Source: Flavisphingomonas formosensis
Lineage (GTDB): Bacteria > Pseudomonadota > Alphaproteobacteria > Sphingomonadales > Sphingomonadaceae
Direction: 5' to 3'
NCBI RefSeq assembly: GCF_009755815.1
Contig: NZ_WRPK01000010.1
Location: 1 to 64,000, forward strand
DNA: 64,000 nt
The notes under the pieces are model-generated. The model saw only the letters and a program-made list of their open reading frames with translations, did no database searches and was not told the origin of the DNA. This document shows positions 33,345 to 41,638 of this stretch, piece after piece (position 1 is the first letter of the stretch; the number at the start of each line of letters is the position of its first letter). Position numbers and translations under genes: made by a program.

Positions 33345-33348
33345 AGTT

Positions 33349-34200
33349 CTACGCTCCCGCCAGCCATCGCCCCAGCGCCATGGCGAGGTGGTCGCGCAGC
33401 GCCAGCGCAGCGCTCTCGATGCCGGCTACGTCGCGGTGGAGCAGCCAGAGATCGGTCGCCGCGCCGCGCGGCGCCTCCTCCTCGAGCCGCATCAGTGCCG
33501 GTTCCGCGTCACCCAGGAAGGTCCAGAGCCACGCCGCGCCGATGCCCGCGCGCACCGCGTCCAGCATCGCCGGAAGGCTGTCCACCTCGCAGGCCAGCAT
33601 CGTGCCTTCGACGACGTTCAGCCGCGCCCAGGGCTGCGGGTTGGCGAGTTGCACGGCGTGGCCCCAACCGATCCGCCGTTCCGGATCGGCGCCGCGGGCG
33701 ACATAGAGGTCCTGGCTGATCCGGCCGATGCGGATGCCGGCGAGGTCGAGCGGCTTGGCCGAGGCGAAGGCGATGCCGATGTCCGCCTGGCGCTGGTGCA
33801 ATGCCTCGATCGCATCGCGCGCGCCCGTCACCTCGACCGGCACGCCCGGCTGGAGCTCGCGGAACGCAGCGATGTCGCCGAGCAGCAGGCTGGCTATGCC
33901 GGTTGTTCCAGCGAGACGGATCGGGCCGGCGGCCGGGTTCGCTATGTCGAGCTCGACGAGCATGCGCTCCATCGCCCGTTCCATCGCATCTGCGGCGCGC
34001 AGGATCGCCCGGCCGCGGGCGGTAGGCCGATAGCCGTCGACCGTGCGTTCCCAGATGCTGGTGCCCGCCTCCCGCTCCAGCCGGGTGAAGCGGCGGCCGA
34101 TCGTCGTGCGGTCCAGCCCCAGCCTTCGCGCCGCGCTGGAATAGTCGCCCGCGCGGATCGTGGCCTGAAAAATGCGAATGTCGTCCCACTCGATCGCCAT
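33349..34200 (-). CDS. LysR-family transcriptional regulator
   Basis: A 283-residue LysR regulator. The winged helix-turn-helix is in residues 5-62 (IFQATIRAGDYSSAARRLGL, RTTIGRRFTRLE), followed by a periplasmic-binding-like sensor domain. It is divergent from the Rieske oxygenase gene 89 bp away, the usual LysR layout for controlling the neighbouring catabolic gene. A palindrome lies immediately before its own start codon, suggesting autorepression. Confidence 0.9.
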   Translation of the reverse strand: MAIEWDDIRIFQATIRAGDYSSAARRLGLDRTTIGRRFTRLEREAGTSIWERTVDGYRPTARGRAILRAADAMERAMERMLVELDIANPAAGPIRLAGTTGIASLLLGDIAAFRELQPGVPVEVTGARDAIEALHQRQADIGIAFASAKPLDLAGIRIGRISQDLYVARGADPERRIGWGHAVQLANPQPWARLNVVEGTMLACEVDSLPAMLDAVRAGIGAAWLWTFLGDAEPALMRLEEEAPRGAATDLWLLHRDVAGIESAALALRDHLAMALGRWLAGA

Positions 34201-34202
34201 GC

Positions 34203-34216
34203 GTGCACTATTGCAC
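34203..34216. promoter_or_regulatory. Likely LysR binding palindrome
   Basis: GTGCA-CTAT-TGCAC is a perfect 5-bp inverted repeat 2 nt upstream of the lysR start, between it and the Rieske gene. It is short for a full LysR site (usually T-N11-A). The nearby GACTGTGCGC may be a second, degenerate half. Confidence 0.5.
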
Positions 34217-34289
34217 AGGGACTGTGCGCTGACCAGATCGGCGGAAAACTGCTAAGCAACCGGCAACGTATAACCCGGAGAGACGACAT

Positions 34290-35363
34290 ATGGCGCAGAC
34301 CGCCGACTATCGCCTTGGCGACCACACCTTCGCCCGCGGATGGCACATGATCGCCGACGCATCCAAGCTCGGCAAGGAGCCGATGACCCTGCGCTTCTTC
34401 GCGCGCGACATGGTGCTCTATCGCGGGGAATCGGGCACGCCCCACCTCGTCGACGCCTATTGTCCGCATATGGGCGCACATCTCGGCAAGAACGAGACCT
34501 CCTACATCGTGCGCGACAATGAACGCATCCAGGGCGAGTCGATCCGCTGCCCCTTCCATGGCTGGCGCTTCGGCCCCGACGGGCGCTGCAACCATATTCC
34601 GTACAGCGACCAGAAGCCGCCCAAGGCGGCCGCAATCCAGACCTGGCCGGTCGTCGAGCGCGCCGGCATCATCTGGATGTGGCATGACGAGGAAGGCAAT
34701 GAGCCGGACTATGAGCTGCCGGCGTTCGAGGCCTGGGACGACAAGAATTGGGTGCGCTGGATCATCGACGATCTCGGCGAGCTTCCCCAGCATCCGATCG
34801 AGGTGGTCGACAATATGACCGACTTCGCGCACTTCATGCCGATCCACGGCTCGCGCGACGTTTCCTATTTCTACAACGAGTTCGATCGCCACGTGCAGTG
34901 GCAGATCTTCGGCGCGGGCCATCGCACGCTCGTCCAGGAAGGCGAAGGCCTGTTGGAGCTAGACACCTGGTATACCGGCCCGGCGATCCTGCAGTCGCAC
35001 ATGCGCGGCAGCTTCCCCACCCACATGCTGATCGCGCACACGCCGGTCGAGGACGGCAAGATCCACGTCTGGCACGCGCTGATGGTCAATTTCGGCCGCG
35101 AGACGACCGAGGAGGATGTGCCGGTGGCGCGTGCCTATCAGCAGGCCAGCCTCGACGCCTTCTCGCAGGATTTCGAGATCTGGACGTTCAAGAAGCCCTG
35201 CTTCTCGCCGATGATGGTGCGCGGCGACGGGCCGACCGACAAGTGCCGCCTGTGGTACAAGCAGTTCTACAACTCGCTGTCCCGTGCCGGCGACTTCCAG
35301 AAACGCGTCAATGGCCGCCATGTGACGATGGACAATCGCGGCGGAGAGAAGAAGGTCGCGTAA
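34290..35363 (+). CDS. Rieske non-haem iron oxygenase, KshA-like
   Basis: A 357-residue oxygenase component. The Rieske [2Fe-2S] ligands are C58/H60 in YCPHMGAHLG and C87/H90 in CPFHGWRFGPDG. The mononuclear iron ligands lie in NMTDFAHFMPIH (H181, H186, with Asp at the bridging or facial-triad positions). Length and motif spacing fit 3-ketosteroid 9-alpha-hydroxylase oxygenase (KshA) and related terpenoid/steroid hydroxylases. No reductase gene (KshB type) is adjacent. ATG 34290 has CGGAGAG 7 nt upstream. The gene is monocistronic, ending in a clear intrinsic terminator. Control by the divergent LysR is likely. Confidence 0.87.
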   Translation: MAQTADYRLGDHTFARGWHMIADASKLGKEPMTLRFFARDMVLYRGESGTPHLVDAYCPHMGAHLGKNETSYIVRDNERIQGESIRCPFHGWRFGPDGRCNHIPYSDQKPPKAAAIQTWPVVERAGIIWMWHDEEGNEPDYELPAFEAWDDKNWVRWIIDDLGELPQHPIEVVDNMTDFAHFMPIHGSRDVSYFYNEFDRHVQWQIFGAGHRTLVQEGEGLLELDTWYTGPAILQSHMRGSFPTHMLIAHTPVEDGKIHVWHALMVNFGRETTEEDVPVARAYQQASLDAFSQDFEIWTFKKPCFSPMMVRGDGPTDKCRLWYKQFYNSLSRAGDFQKRVNGRHVTMDNRGGEKKVA

Positions 35364-35380
35364 GTTCAGGCTTGAATTGG

Positions 35381-35417
35381 AAAAGCCGCGTCCCGAGCGA
35401 TCGGGGCGCGGCTTTTT
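35381..35417 (+). terminator. Intrinsic terminator of the Rieske gene
   Basis: AAAAGCCGCGTCCCGA / TCGGGGCGCGGCTTTTT form a long GC-rich stem with a 4-nt loop and one T-G pair, followed by five T. It starts 17 nt after the Rieske stop. This is the best terminator in the window. Confidence 0.93.
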
Positions 35418-35516
35418 CTATGCCTATTTCTCTCGATACGAGCGGCGGAATTGGTTGAGAGATGGGCTCCTGCCCTCGCAGGAGCGATGCGCTCTGCAGG
35501 CTGATCCGGCAACCTC

Positions 35517-35622
35517 CTCACCCGTTTGCACTGAGCTTGTCGAAGTGCTCCCTTCTCTTCTTTGCCTCTCAGAAAAAAGAAGAAAGGGAGGGCTTCGACG
35601 AGCTCAGCCCAAGCGGGATGAG
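35517..35622. repeat. REP-type inverted repeat, type C copy 2
   Basis: Inverted halves CACTGAGCTTGTCGAAGTG and GGCTTCGACGAGCTCAGCC share their core with the copy at 29597-29699, and the outer ends pair as CTCACCCG / CGGGATGAG. The centre has AAGAAG/CTTCTT-rich arms. It lies between the Rieske terminator and the convergent acyl-CoA ligase gene; the rest of this 282-nt gap shows nothing further. Confidence 0.8.
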
Positions 35623-35645
35623 ATAGCGCGCTAGAGCAAATCTTA

Positions 35646-37223
35646 CTACGCTGCGACCTCTTCCTCGTCCTTGAGCAGGAAGCGCTGGACCTTGCCGGCG
35701 GCGTTCATCGGCAGCGTCTCGACGACGCGGATCGAGCGCGGTGCCTTGTAATTGGCCATGTGGCCGCGGCACCAGGCGATGAACTCGGCCTCGTCGATCG
35801 TCTCGCCGGGCTTGGGGACGATCCAGGCGCGGCAGACCTCGCCCATGCGCAGATCCGGCACGCCGGTGACGGCGACGCGCGCGACCGCCGGATGATCGAG
35901 GATCAGCGCCTCGATCTCGGCCGGGTAGCAATTGAAGCCGCCGCTGATGAACATGTCCTTGGCGCGGTCGGTGATACGCAGATAGCCGTCCTCGTCGCGG
36001 ATCGCGATGTCGCCGGTGCGCAGCCAGCCCTCGGCGTCGATCGCCTCGGCGGTCGCCTTGGGATCGTCGAGATAGCCCTTCATCACGTTGAAACCCTTGA
36101 CGAGCAATTCGCCGGGCTGGCCGTCGGGCACGTCCCTGCCCTCCGGATCGACCAAGCGCAGCGACACGCCGGGGATCGGCAGGCCGCAGCTCGCCGAGAC
36201 CAGCTCAGGCGGATCGCCGGCCTTGGTGGCGGTCACCACGCCGCAGGTCTCGGTAAGGCCATAGGCGGTGAGCACGTCGCGAATGCCGAGCTCGTCATGC
36301 ATGCGCCGGATCAGGCTCGGCGGCACGCTCGCCGCGCCGGTGACGGCGAGGCGCAGCGAGGAGAGGTCGCGCGTCTTGTGCGCGGGATCGTCGAGCAGCG
36401 ACTGATAGATGGTCGGCGGCCCAGGCAGCACGGCGATGCGCTTGGCCTCGATCATCTCCAATATCTTGCCGGTATCGAACATCGCCACCGGCAGCACCGT
36501 CGCGCCGCGCAGCAACGCCGCCAGCCAGCCGGCCTTGTAGCCGAAGCTGTGGAAATAGGGATTGACGATGAGGTAGCGGTCGCCCTCGTGCAGGCCGACC
36601 GAATTGGCCCAAGCCTCGAAGGTGCGGATATTCTGCTGATGGGCGCTCATCACGCCCTTGGGCCGACCGGTGGTGCCGGAGGTATAGAGAATGTCGATCA
36701 CATCCTCCGGGCTCACCGCGGCGATGCGGTCGGCAAGCTCCGCATCGCCGACAGTCTCGCCCTGGGCGAGGAAGGCTGCGAGGCCTTCATCGCCGCGGTT
36801 GAGCAGCACGGTGCGCCGCAGCGCCGGCAGATCCTCGTTCGCCAGCAGCGCCGGCAGGTCCATCCCGAGAAAGCCCTTTACGCTGAACAGCAGCTTCGCG
36901 CCCGAACGGCCGAGGATGTCAGCCGCCTCGCGACCCTTGAAGCGGGTGTTCAAGGGCACGACGGCGATGCCGATCTGCTCGGCACCGATCGCCGCCAGCT
37001 CCCATTCGGCGCTGTTGGGTGCCCAGATGCCGATGCGATCGCCATTGACGAGCCCTTCGGCGATCAGCGCGCGGGAGAAGCAGCTCGCCTGTTCCCGGAG
37101 CCCGGCGAAGGTGAGGACGATATCGCCGTCCTCGATCGCGACCTTGTCTCCCCAGCGTGCGGCCGCGGATTCGACCAGGGCACCCAATGTCAACTTGTCA
37201 GGCAGCACGCTCTCATCCCTCAT
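35646..37223 (-). CDS. AMP-dependent acyl-CoA ligase (FadD-type)
   Basis: A 525-residue ANL ligase with ILYTSGTTGRPKGVMSAHQQ near residue 180, AYGLTETCGV near residue 305, RTGDIAIRDEDGYLRITDR and SGGFNCYPAEIEAL near residue 425. The catalytic Lys is in MNAAGKVQRFLL. In sequence style it resembles FadD3-like ligases, which activate the steroid-derived acid HIP, as well as many other medium-chain acid ligases. Its start codon lies within the left arm of an inverted repeat. The esterase gene is 67 bp upstream on the same strand. Confidence 0.9.
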   Translation of the reverse strand: MRDESVLPDKLTLGALVESAAARWGDKVAIEDGDIVLTFAGLREQASCFSRALIAEGLVNGDRIGIWAPNSAEWELAAIGAEQIGIAVVPLNTRFKGREAADILGRSGAKLLFSVKGFLGMDLPALLANEDLPALRRTVLLNRGDEGLAAFLAQGETVGDAELADRIAAVSPEDVIDILYTSGTTGRPKGVMSAHQQNIRTFEAWANSVGLHEGDRYLIVNPYFHSFGYKAGWLAALLRGATVLPVAMFDTGKILEMIEAKRIAVLPGPPTIYQSLLDDPAHKTRDLSSLRLAVTGAASVPPSLIRRMHDELGIRDVLTAYGLTETCGVVTATKAGDPPELVSASCGLPIPGVSLRLVDPEGRDVPDGQPGELLVKGFNVMKGYLDDPKATAEAIDAEGWLRTGDIAIRDEDGYLRITDRAKDMFISGGFNCYPAEIEALILDHPAVARVAVTGVPDLRMGEVCRAWIVPKPGETIDEAEFIAWCRGHMANYKAPRSIRVVETLPMNAAGKVQRFLLKDEEEVAA

Positions 37224-37273
37224 GATACGCGTTTATATAGGTTGGTCGCACTTATATGGCGATTTGCGTATCA
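37223..37273. promoter_or_regulatory. Wide inverted repeat at the ligase promoter
   Basis: TGATACGC (37223-37230) and GCGTATCA (37266-37273) are perfect 8-bp inverted arms 35 nt apart. Each is followed inward by an AT-rich TATAT motif. The left arm covers the ligase start codon. It could be two half-sites of a dimeric repressor or a looping operator. Confidence 0.4.
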
Positions 37274-37290
37274 CGAAAGAGGCATGGCGG

Positions 37291-38208
37291 TCATTGCCGC
37301 TGAAAAGTGACGCGCAGCGCCCCCGCCGCGACGGCGATCGCCTGATCCGCGATCGGGGCGATGCCGAAGAAGCTCGCAAAACCGTGGGTACCGCCCGAGA
37401 AGCTGTGCAGATCGGTGGGAACGCCGGCCTTCATCAGCGCAACGGCATAGGCGAAGCCCTCGTCATGCAGCGGATCGTTGGCGGCGAGCACGACCGTGGC
37501 CGGCGGCAGGCCCTCGAGCGAGGTCGCGCGGCTCGGCGCGGCGAGCGCGTCGGGCTCGGCATCGCCGACATATTGGTGCCAGAACCAGCGCATCATATCG
37601 ACGGTCAGGATGCCCTCGTCCGGCGCAGCGAGATAGGAGGGCGTGTCGAAACGCCTGTCGAGCGCGGGGTAGAACAGCACCTGCCGCGACGGCGCAGTGG
37701 GCTTGCCCTTGAGCGCCAGCGCGACCGCGGCGGCGAGGTTGCCACCCGCGCTGTCGCCGGCCACCGCATAGCCTTCGGCACGGACGCCGAACTCGGCCGC
37801 GCGCGCCGGCAACTCCGCGATCGCGGCAAGGCAATCGTCGAGCGGCGCGGGATAGGGATGCTCGGGCGCGAGCCGATAGCCGAGCGAGAGCACCGCGCAG
37901 CCCGCCTCGCGCGCCAGCACGCGGGCGAGGCCATCATGCGTGTCGAGCGTGCCGACCACCCAGCCGCCGCCATGGATCAGCACGACCACCGGCAGAGTCT
38001 CGCCCGGCTTGGGATGATAGAGGCGCGCGGGGATCGTTCCCTCCCCGCCCGCGACCTCGACATCGCGCACCTCGGCGATCGGAATCGGCTCGACCGGAAA
38101 GGGATTGTCGAGCACCGCGCGCAGCGACACGGGGGTGATCGGATCCGGCAGCGCGAAGCCGCTTGCCGCCATGGCATCCATCATCTGCTGCAAAACCGGG
38201 TCGATCAT
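37291..38208 (-). CDS. HSL-family esterase/lipase (alpha/beta hydrolase)
   Basis: A 305-residue hormone-sensitive-lipase-family hydrolase. The oxyanion motif is VLIHGGGWVVG near residue 77. The nucleophile Ser is in VAGDSAGGNLAAA near residue 150. The acid is in the DPLHDEG region and the His in GGTHGFASF near residue 280. It would release an acid or alcohol from an ester. ATG 38208 follows AGGAGAGG. With the acyl-CoA ligase just downstream, hydrolysis followed by CoA activation is a plausible pair of steps. LuxR is divergent, 32 bp away. Confidence 0.88.
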   Translation of the reverse strand: MIDPVLQQMMDAMAASGFALPDPITPVSLRAVLDNPFPVEPIPIAEVRDVEVAGGEGTIPARLYHPKPGETLPVVVLIHGGGWVVGTLDTHDGLARVLAREAGCAVLSLGYRLAPEHPYPAPLDDCLAAIAELPARAAEFGVRAEGYAVAGDSAGGNLAAAVALALKGKPTAPSRQVLFYPALDRRFDTPSYLAAPDEGILTVDMMRWFWHQYVGDAEPDALAAPSRATSLEGLPPATVVLAANDPLHDEGFAYAVALMKAGVPTDLHSFSGGTHGFASFFGIAPIADQAIAVAAGALRVTFQRQ

Positions 38209-38240
38209 CGCTATGCCTCTCCTGAAAATCGAATCGAGGG

Positions 38241-39386
38241 ATGAATCCGAGAATGGATGACGGCGCGTCGTCGGCCAAGGAACGCTATGCCGACATCGCG
38301 GACCTGCTGGCCGCGCTGTTCTCCAGCCTCACGGACGAAGAACCCTGGGCGGCGTTCCTCGATCAGCTGGCGCGATCGGCGGACGCGTCGTTCGTCACCT
38401 TCATCCTCACGCCGCGCGGCGCGGACCGGCCCGGCCTGTTCCTGACGCCCAAGGGCGATCCCGCCGTGGGCACGCTCTACACGAGCAGCCTGTTCGCGAC
38501 AGATCCCTTCACCGGCCTGCCCGACGGAAAGGTCGTGCGGTTCCGCGACTTCGTGCCCGCCGAATCGCAGCGGCGCCATGCCGCCTATTTCCAGTTCCTC
38601 GCCGAGACGACGGGAGACGAAGTGCTCGGCCTCGAGATTCGCGAGCCGGGCGGCCTCGAGCTGCGTCTGCGGCTCACGCGCGGCCGGCAGCAGGCGGCGT
38701 TCACCGAACAGGACGAGGCCCGCTTCGAGGCGATCGTGCCGCATCTGCGGATCGCGCTCCGCCTGTTCGACCGGCTGGCGACCGGCGAGACCGAGCAGCA
38801 AATCTATGCCGGCGCGATCGAGCAGATGGCCGTCGGCATGATCCTGCTCGACAAGCGCGGCAAGGTGATCCGGCTCAATCCCACTGCGTCGACCATCCTC
38901 GCCGAAGGGGACGGCATCGCGTTGCGCGGAACGGGGATCGCGATCGACGATGCGGAGCTCGCCCGCGCCTTCCAAGCCCGGCTCTCGGCCGGCGACGAGG
39001 ATGTGCCGCTCACCATCCGCATCCCTCGGCCGTCGGGCGGGGGGGACCTGCTGCTCGTCATCGGCAGCGCGCACGCGCCGGATTACGTGCTCGCCGGCGG
39101 CGGGCCGGCGACGGTGCTCTATCTCAGCGACCCGGTGCACGCGCCGCGGGTTTCGCCGGAATCGATCCGCGAGCTGCTCGGGCTGACGCAGAGCGAGTCC
39201 GCGATCGCCGCCGATATCGCCAGCGGCCTCTCGCTCACCGATTGCGCGGCCCATCTCGGCATCTCGCCCAACACGGTGCGCGCGCATCTGCGCTCGATCT
39301 TCGCCAAGACGGGGGTCAAGCGTCAGTCGCAGCTGGTGCACTTGGTGCATCACAGCCTGCCCGGACTGACGCGACCCGCCGCCTGA
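38241..39386 (+). CDS. LuxR-type regulator with PAS-like sensor region
   Basis: A 381-residue regulator. The N-terminal region (about 1-170) is of unknown sensor type, a PAS-like segment lies at about 185-290 (EQMAVGMILLDKRGKVIRLN), and the LuxR helix-turn-helix is at 315-375 (LTQSESAIAADIASGLSL, GISPNTVRAHLRSIF). It lacks the residues expected of acyl-homoserine-lactone receptors. It is divergent from the esterase gene, and its stop is 2 nt from the convergent SDR stop. The first ATG is only 1 nt from GAGGG, so translation may begin at the Met four codons later (38253). Confidence 0.85.
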   Translation: MNPRMDDGASSAKERYADIADLLAALFSSLTDEEPWAAFLDQLARSADASFVTFILTPRGADRPGLFLTPKGDPAVGTLYTSSLFATDPFTGLPDGKVVRFRDFVPAESQRRHAAYFQFLAETTGDEVLGLEIREPGGLELRLRLTRGRQQAAFTEQDEARFEAIVPHLRIALRLFDRLATGETEQQIYAGAIEQMAVGMILLDKRGKVIRLNPTASTILAEGDGIALRGTGIAIDDAELARAFQARLSAGDEDVPLTIRIPRPSGGGDLLLVIGSAHAPDYVLAGGGPATVLYLSDPVHAPRVSPESIRELLGLTQSESAIAADIASGLSLTDCAAHLGISPNTVRAHLRSIFAKTGVKRQSQLVHLVHHSLPGLTRPAA

Positions 39387-39388
39387 TC

Positions 39389-40150
39389 TCACTGCGGCAG
39401 CGGCGCGAACGTCGCTAGCGCTGCGGAATCGACGAGCTGGGCGAGGCCGTTGACCCCCGAGGCCCCCTGGCTCAGCAGGAACAGCGCCACCTCGGCGATC
39501 TGCTGCGGGGTCAGGCCGCCGCGATAGGGCGCGTTGGCGAGGCTCTCGGGCGGTTCGATCGTGTCGATCGCCGCGAAGCTGTTCATCGGCGTCATCACCA
39601 TGCCGGGGCAGACCGCATTGATACGCAGATCGCGCGCCGCGAAAGCAGCGGCCGACGAACGGACGAGGCCGATCAGGCCATGTTTGGAGGTGGCGTAGGC
39701 GGCTGCCTCGGCGAAGCCGAGATAGGCCGCCGCGGATGCGGTGGCCACGCAGGCGCCGCCGGGCTTCAGCCGCTGCAGGCACTGCTGGATGCCCAGGAAG
39801 GCGCCGCGCAGATTGACCGCGAGGACCTTGTCGAACAGCTCGACCGTCACCTGCTCCAGCGGGATATAGGGCTGCAGGATGCCGGCATTGAGGAAGGCCA
39901 CGTCGACCTGACCGAACGCGGCCTCGGCCTCGTCGAACATGCGGACATTGTCCTCGGGGCTGGAAATGTCGGCCGCCACCGCGATCGCGCTGCCGCCCGC
40001 CTTCTCGATCAGTTCGACCGTATGGGCCGCCGTATCGCCCTTGAGATCGACGACTGCGACCTTCGCACCCTCGATCGCCAGCCGCTGACACGCTGCCGCG
40101 CCGATACCCGAACCGCCGCCGGTGACGAGCGCCACCCTGCCCTTGAACAT
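39389..40150 (-). CDS. SDR-family oxidoreductase
   Basis: A 253-residue classical short-chain dehydrogenase with TGGGSGIGAAACQRL, NAGILQP, the Tyr-Lys pair in YATSK near residue 153 and NAVCPGMVMTP. ATG 40150 starts the Rossmann strand directly; 14 in-frame codons upstream are rejected. A REP element separates it from the LLM gene on the same strand. The substrate is unknown. Confidence 0.88.
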   Translation of the reverse strand: MFKGRVALVTGGGSGIGAAACQRLAIEGAKVAVVDLKGDTAAHTVELIEKAGGSAIAVAADISSPEDNVRMFDEAEAAFGQVDVAFLNAGILQPYIPLEQVTVELFDKVLAVNLRGAFLGIQQCLQRLKPGGACVATASAAAYLGFAEAAAYATSKHGLIGLVRSSAAAFAARDLRINAVCPGMVMTPMNSFAAIDTIEPPESLANAPYRGGLTPQQIAEVALFLLSQGASGVNGLAQLVDSAALATFAPLPQ

Positions 40151-40176
40151 CCTGTCTCTCCGCTCGATTTTAACGC

Positions 40177-40260
40177 CGTCATCCCAGCGCAAGCCGGGAT
40201 CACTCTCTAGAGCCAGCCGGTCGCCGGAGGAGAGCGATCCCAGCTTTCGCTGGGATGACG
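40177..40260. repeat. REPIN-like inverted repeat, type A copy 3
   Basis: An 84-bp element from CGTCATCCCAGCGCAAGCCG to CAGCTTTCGCTGGGATGACG. It is almost symmetrical and the same length as the copies at 3258 and 15459. It lies between the LLM and SDR genes, both on the minus strand. Confidence 0.82.
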
Positions 40261-40271
40261 ATAACGTGACC

Positions 40272-41420
40272 TTACTCGGCCGCCAGCGCCGCCGCCTGGT
40301 TGCGGAAGTGCGGGATCACCTTGGTGCCGATGTTGCGGATCGTCTCGAGGATCGACCAGTGGGGGACGGTGCCCATCTGGAAGAGGAACAGCACCTCGTC
40401 GGCGCCGGCTTCCTGCAGACGGGTCACGTAGCGGATGCAATCCTCGGCATTGCCATAGGCATCCTGCGCGACCGTGTAGTTGCTGGTCATCGCGTCGGCG
40501 CCGTCGACGATCTTCTCTTCCGAGATATAGGCGACGACCTGCTCGCGGGCCTTGCCCAACGCCTCGGCATTCTCCTCGTCGGAGTCGATATGCGCGGTCG
40601 GCAGCGGGCCGCCCTGATACCAGTAGGAGATCGCCTCGGCGAAGAAGCGCTGGCCCTTCAGACCGATCTTGCGCGCCTGGTCGCGATCGTCGAGCACGCA
40701 GGCCGCGCAGAAGGCGGCGAGATGCTCGTTGGGACGGAAGCCGACCTGATCCTCGGGCTTACGATTCTTGAAGTTCTCGCGGTAGATCGCGTTCTTGCGG
40801 GCGATCTCCTCGGGGCCCGAGAAGCCGAGCACGAGCGCGCCGATGCCGCGACGGCCGGCCAGCTCCAGCGTCGATTCACGCGTGCAAGCGTAATAGATCG
40901 GCGGATGCGGATCCTGCACCGGGCTCGGGTGGATCGGGCGCGACGGGATCTTGATATACTTGCCGTCATGCTCGACATGCCCGTCCTTCAGGATCTTCGG
41001 GATGAGGTACATGCTCTCGTCGATCATCGGCTGCAGCTCGGCGAGGTCATAGCCGAAGGTGCCCGCTTCCTGCTGCGTGCCGCCCTTGCCCATGCCGAAA
41101 TGGACGCGGCCGTTGGACAGGATGTCGAGCGTCGCGATGCGCTCGGCGACCTTCACCGGATGGTTCATCGCGGGCGGCAGGCAGACGACGCCATGGCCGA
41201 TGCCGATGCGGGTGGTGCGGCCCGCCATATAGGCGAGGAAAGTCTCCGGAGCCGACATATGGGCATATTGGGTGAGCGCGGTGTGCTCGACCGACCAGAC
41301 ATTGTCGAAGCCCATTTCCTCGGCGAGGATCACCTGCTCGACGATTTCGTTGAAGCACTGGCGCTCGGACTCGCGCGAGGGGTCCGCCATCTGCGCTTCA
41401 TAGATAATCGAGAACTTCAT
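40272..41420 (-). CDS. LLM-class flavin-dependent monooxygenase
   Basis: A 382-residue luciferase-like TIM-barrel flavoenzyme. It has FSIIYEAQMADPSRES, VWSVEHTALTQYAHMSAPE near residue 40, GHGVVCLPPAMNHPVKVAER near residue 75 and GRVHFGMGKGGTQQE near residue 105. Such enzymes use FMNH2 or F420 to oxygenate sulphonates, ketones or terpenes; a separate flavin reductase is needed and none is adjacent. The 218 bp upstream (41421-41638) hold only the hairpin that follows pgl. Confidence 0.85.
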   Translation of the reverse strand: MKFSIIYEAQMADPSRESERQCFNEIVEQVILAEEMGFDNVWSVEHTALTQYAHMSAPETFLAYMAGRTTRIGIGHGVVCLPPAMNHPVKVAERIATLDILSNGRVHFGMGKGGTQQEAGTFGYDLAELQPMIDESMYLIPKILKDGHVEHDGKYIKIPSRPIHPSPVQDPHPPIYYACTRESTLELAGRRGIGALVLGFSGPEEIARKNAIYRENFKNRKPEDQVGFRPNEHLAAFCAACVLDDRDQARKIGLKGQRFFAEAISYWYQGGPLPTAHIDSDEENAEALGKAREQVVAYISEEKIVDGADAMTSNYTVAQDAYGNAEDCIRYVTRLQEAGADEVLFLFQMGTVPHWSILETIRNIGTKVIPHFRNQAAALAAE

Positions 41421-41600
41421 TGTTCAGCCTCTCCAATGCCGCGGGATCGCGGCCTTGGGGCAACTGCTATGGGTGGCGCCAGGCGGGCGCATCGTCCGTT
41501 CGGACTATATGGCGGCCGCCGGCCCTTTCCGTGGCCCTGCCGAGCTATCGTGGCCCGATCCTGTTGCCGTCACGGCGGTTTCCGGCGACCGGAACATGGC

Positions 41601-41629
41601 GCGGCATTCGCAAGGGCTGCGAATGCCGC
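41601..41629 (-). terminator. Strong hairpin downstream of pgl
   Basis: GCGGCATTCGCA / TGCGAATGCCGC form a perfect 12-bp stem with a 5-nt loop, 9 nt beyond the pgl stop. There is no T-run, so it may be an RNA-stabilising 3' end or a Rho-assisted terminator. It marks the end of the zwf-pgl transcript. Confidence 0.6.
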
Positions 41630-41638
41630 GTCCGCGGC

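Noticed and set aside
38211-40091. A 626-codon minus-strand open frame
   Set aside because: It overlaps the LuxR gene antisense and the SDR gene in another frame; no domain is recognisable.
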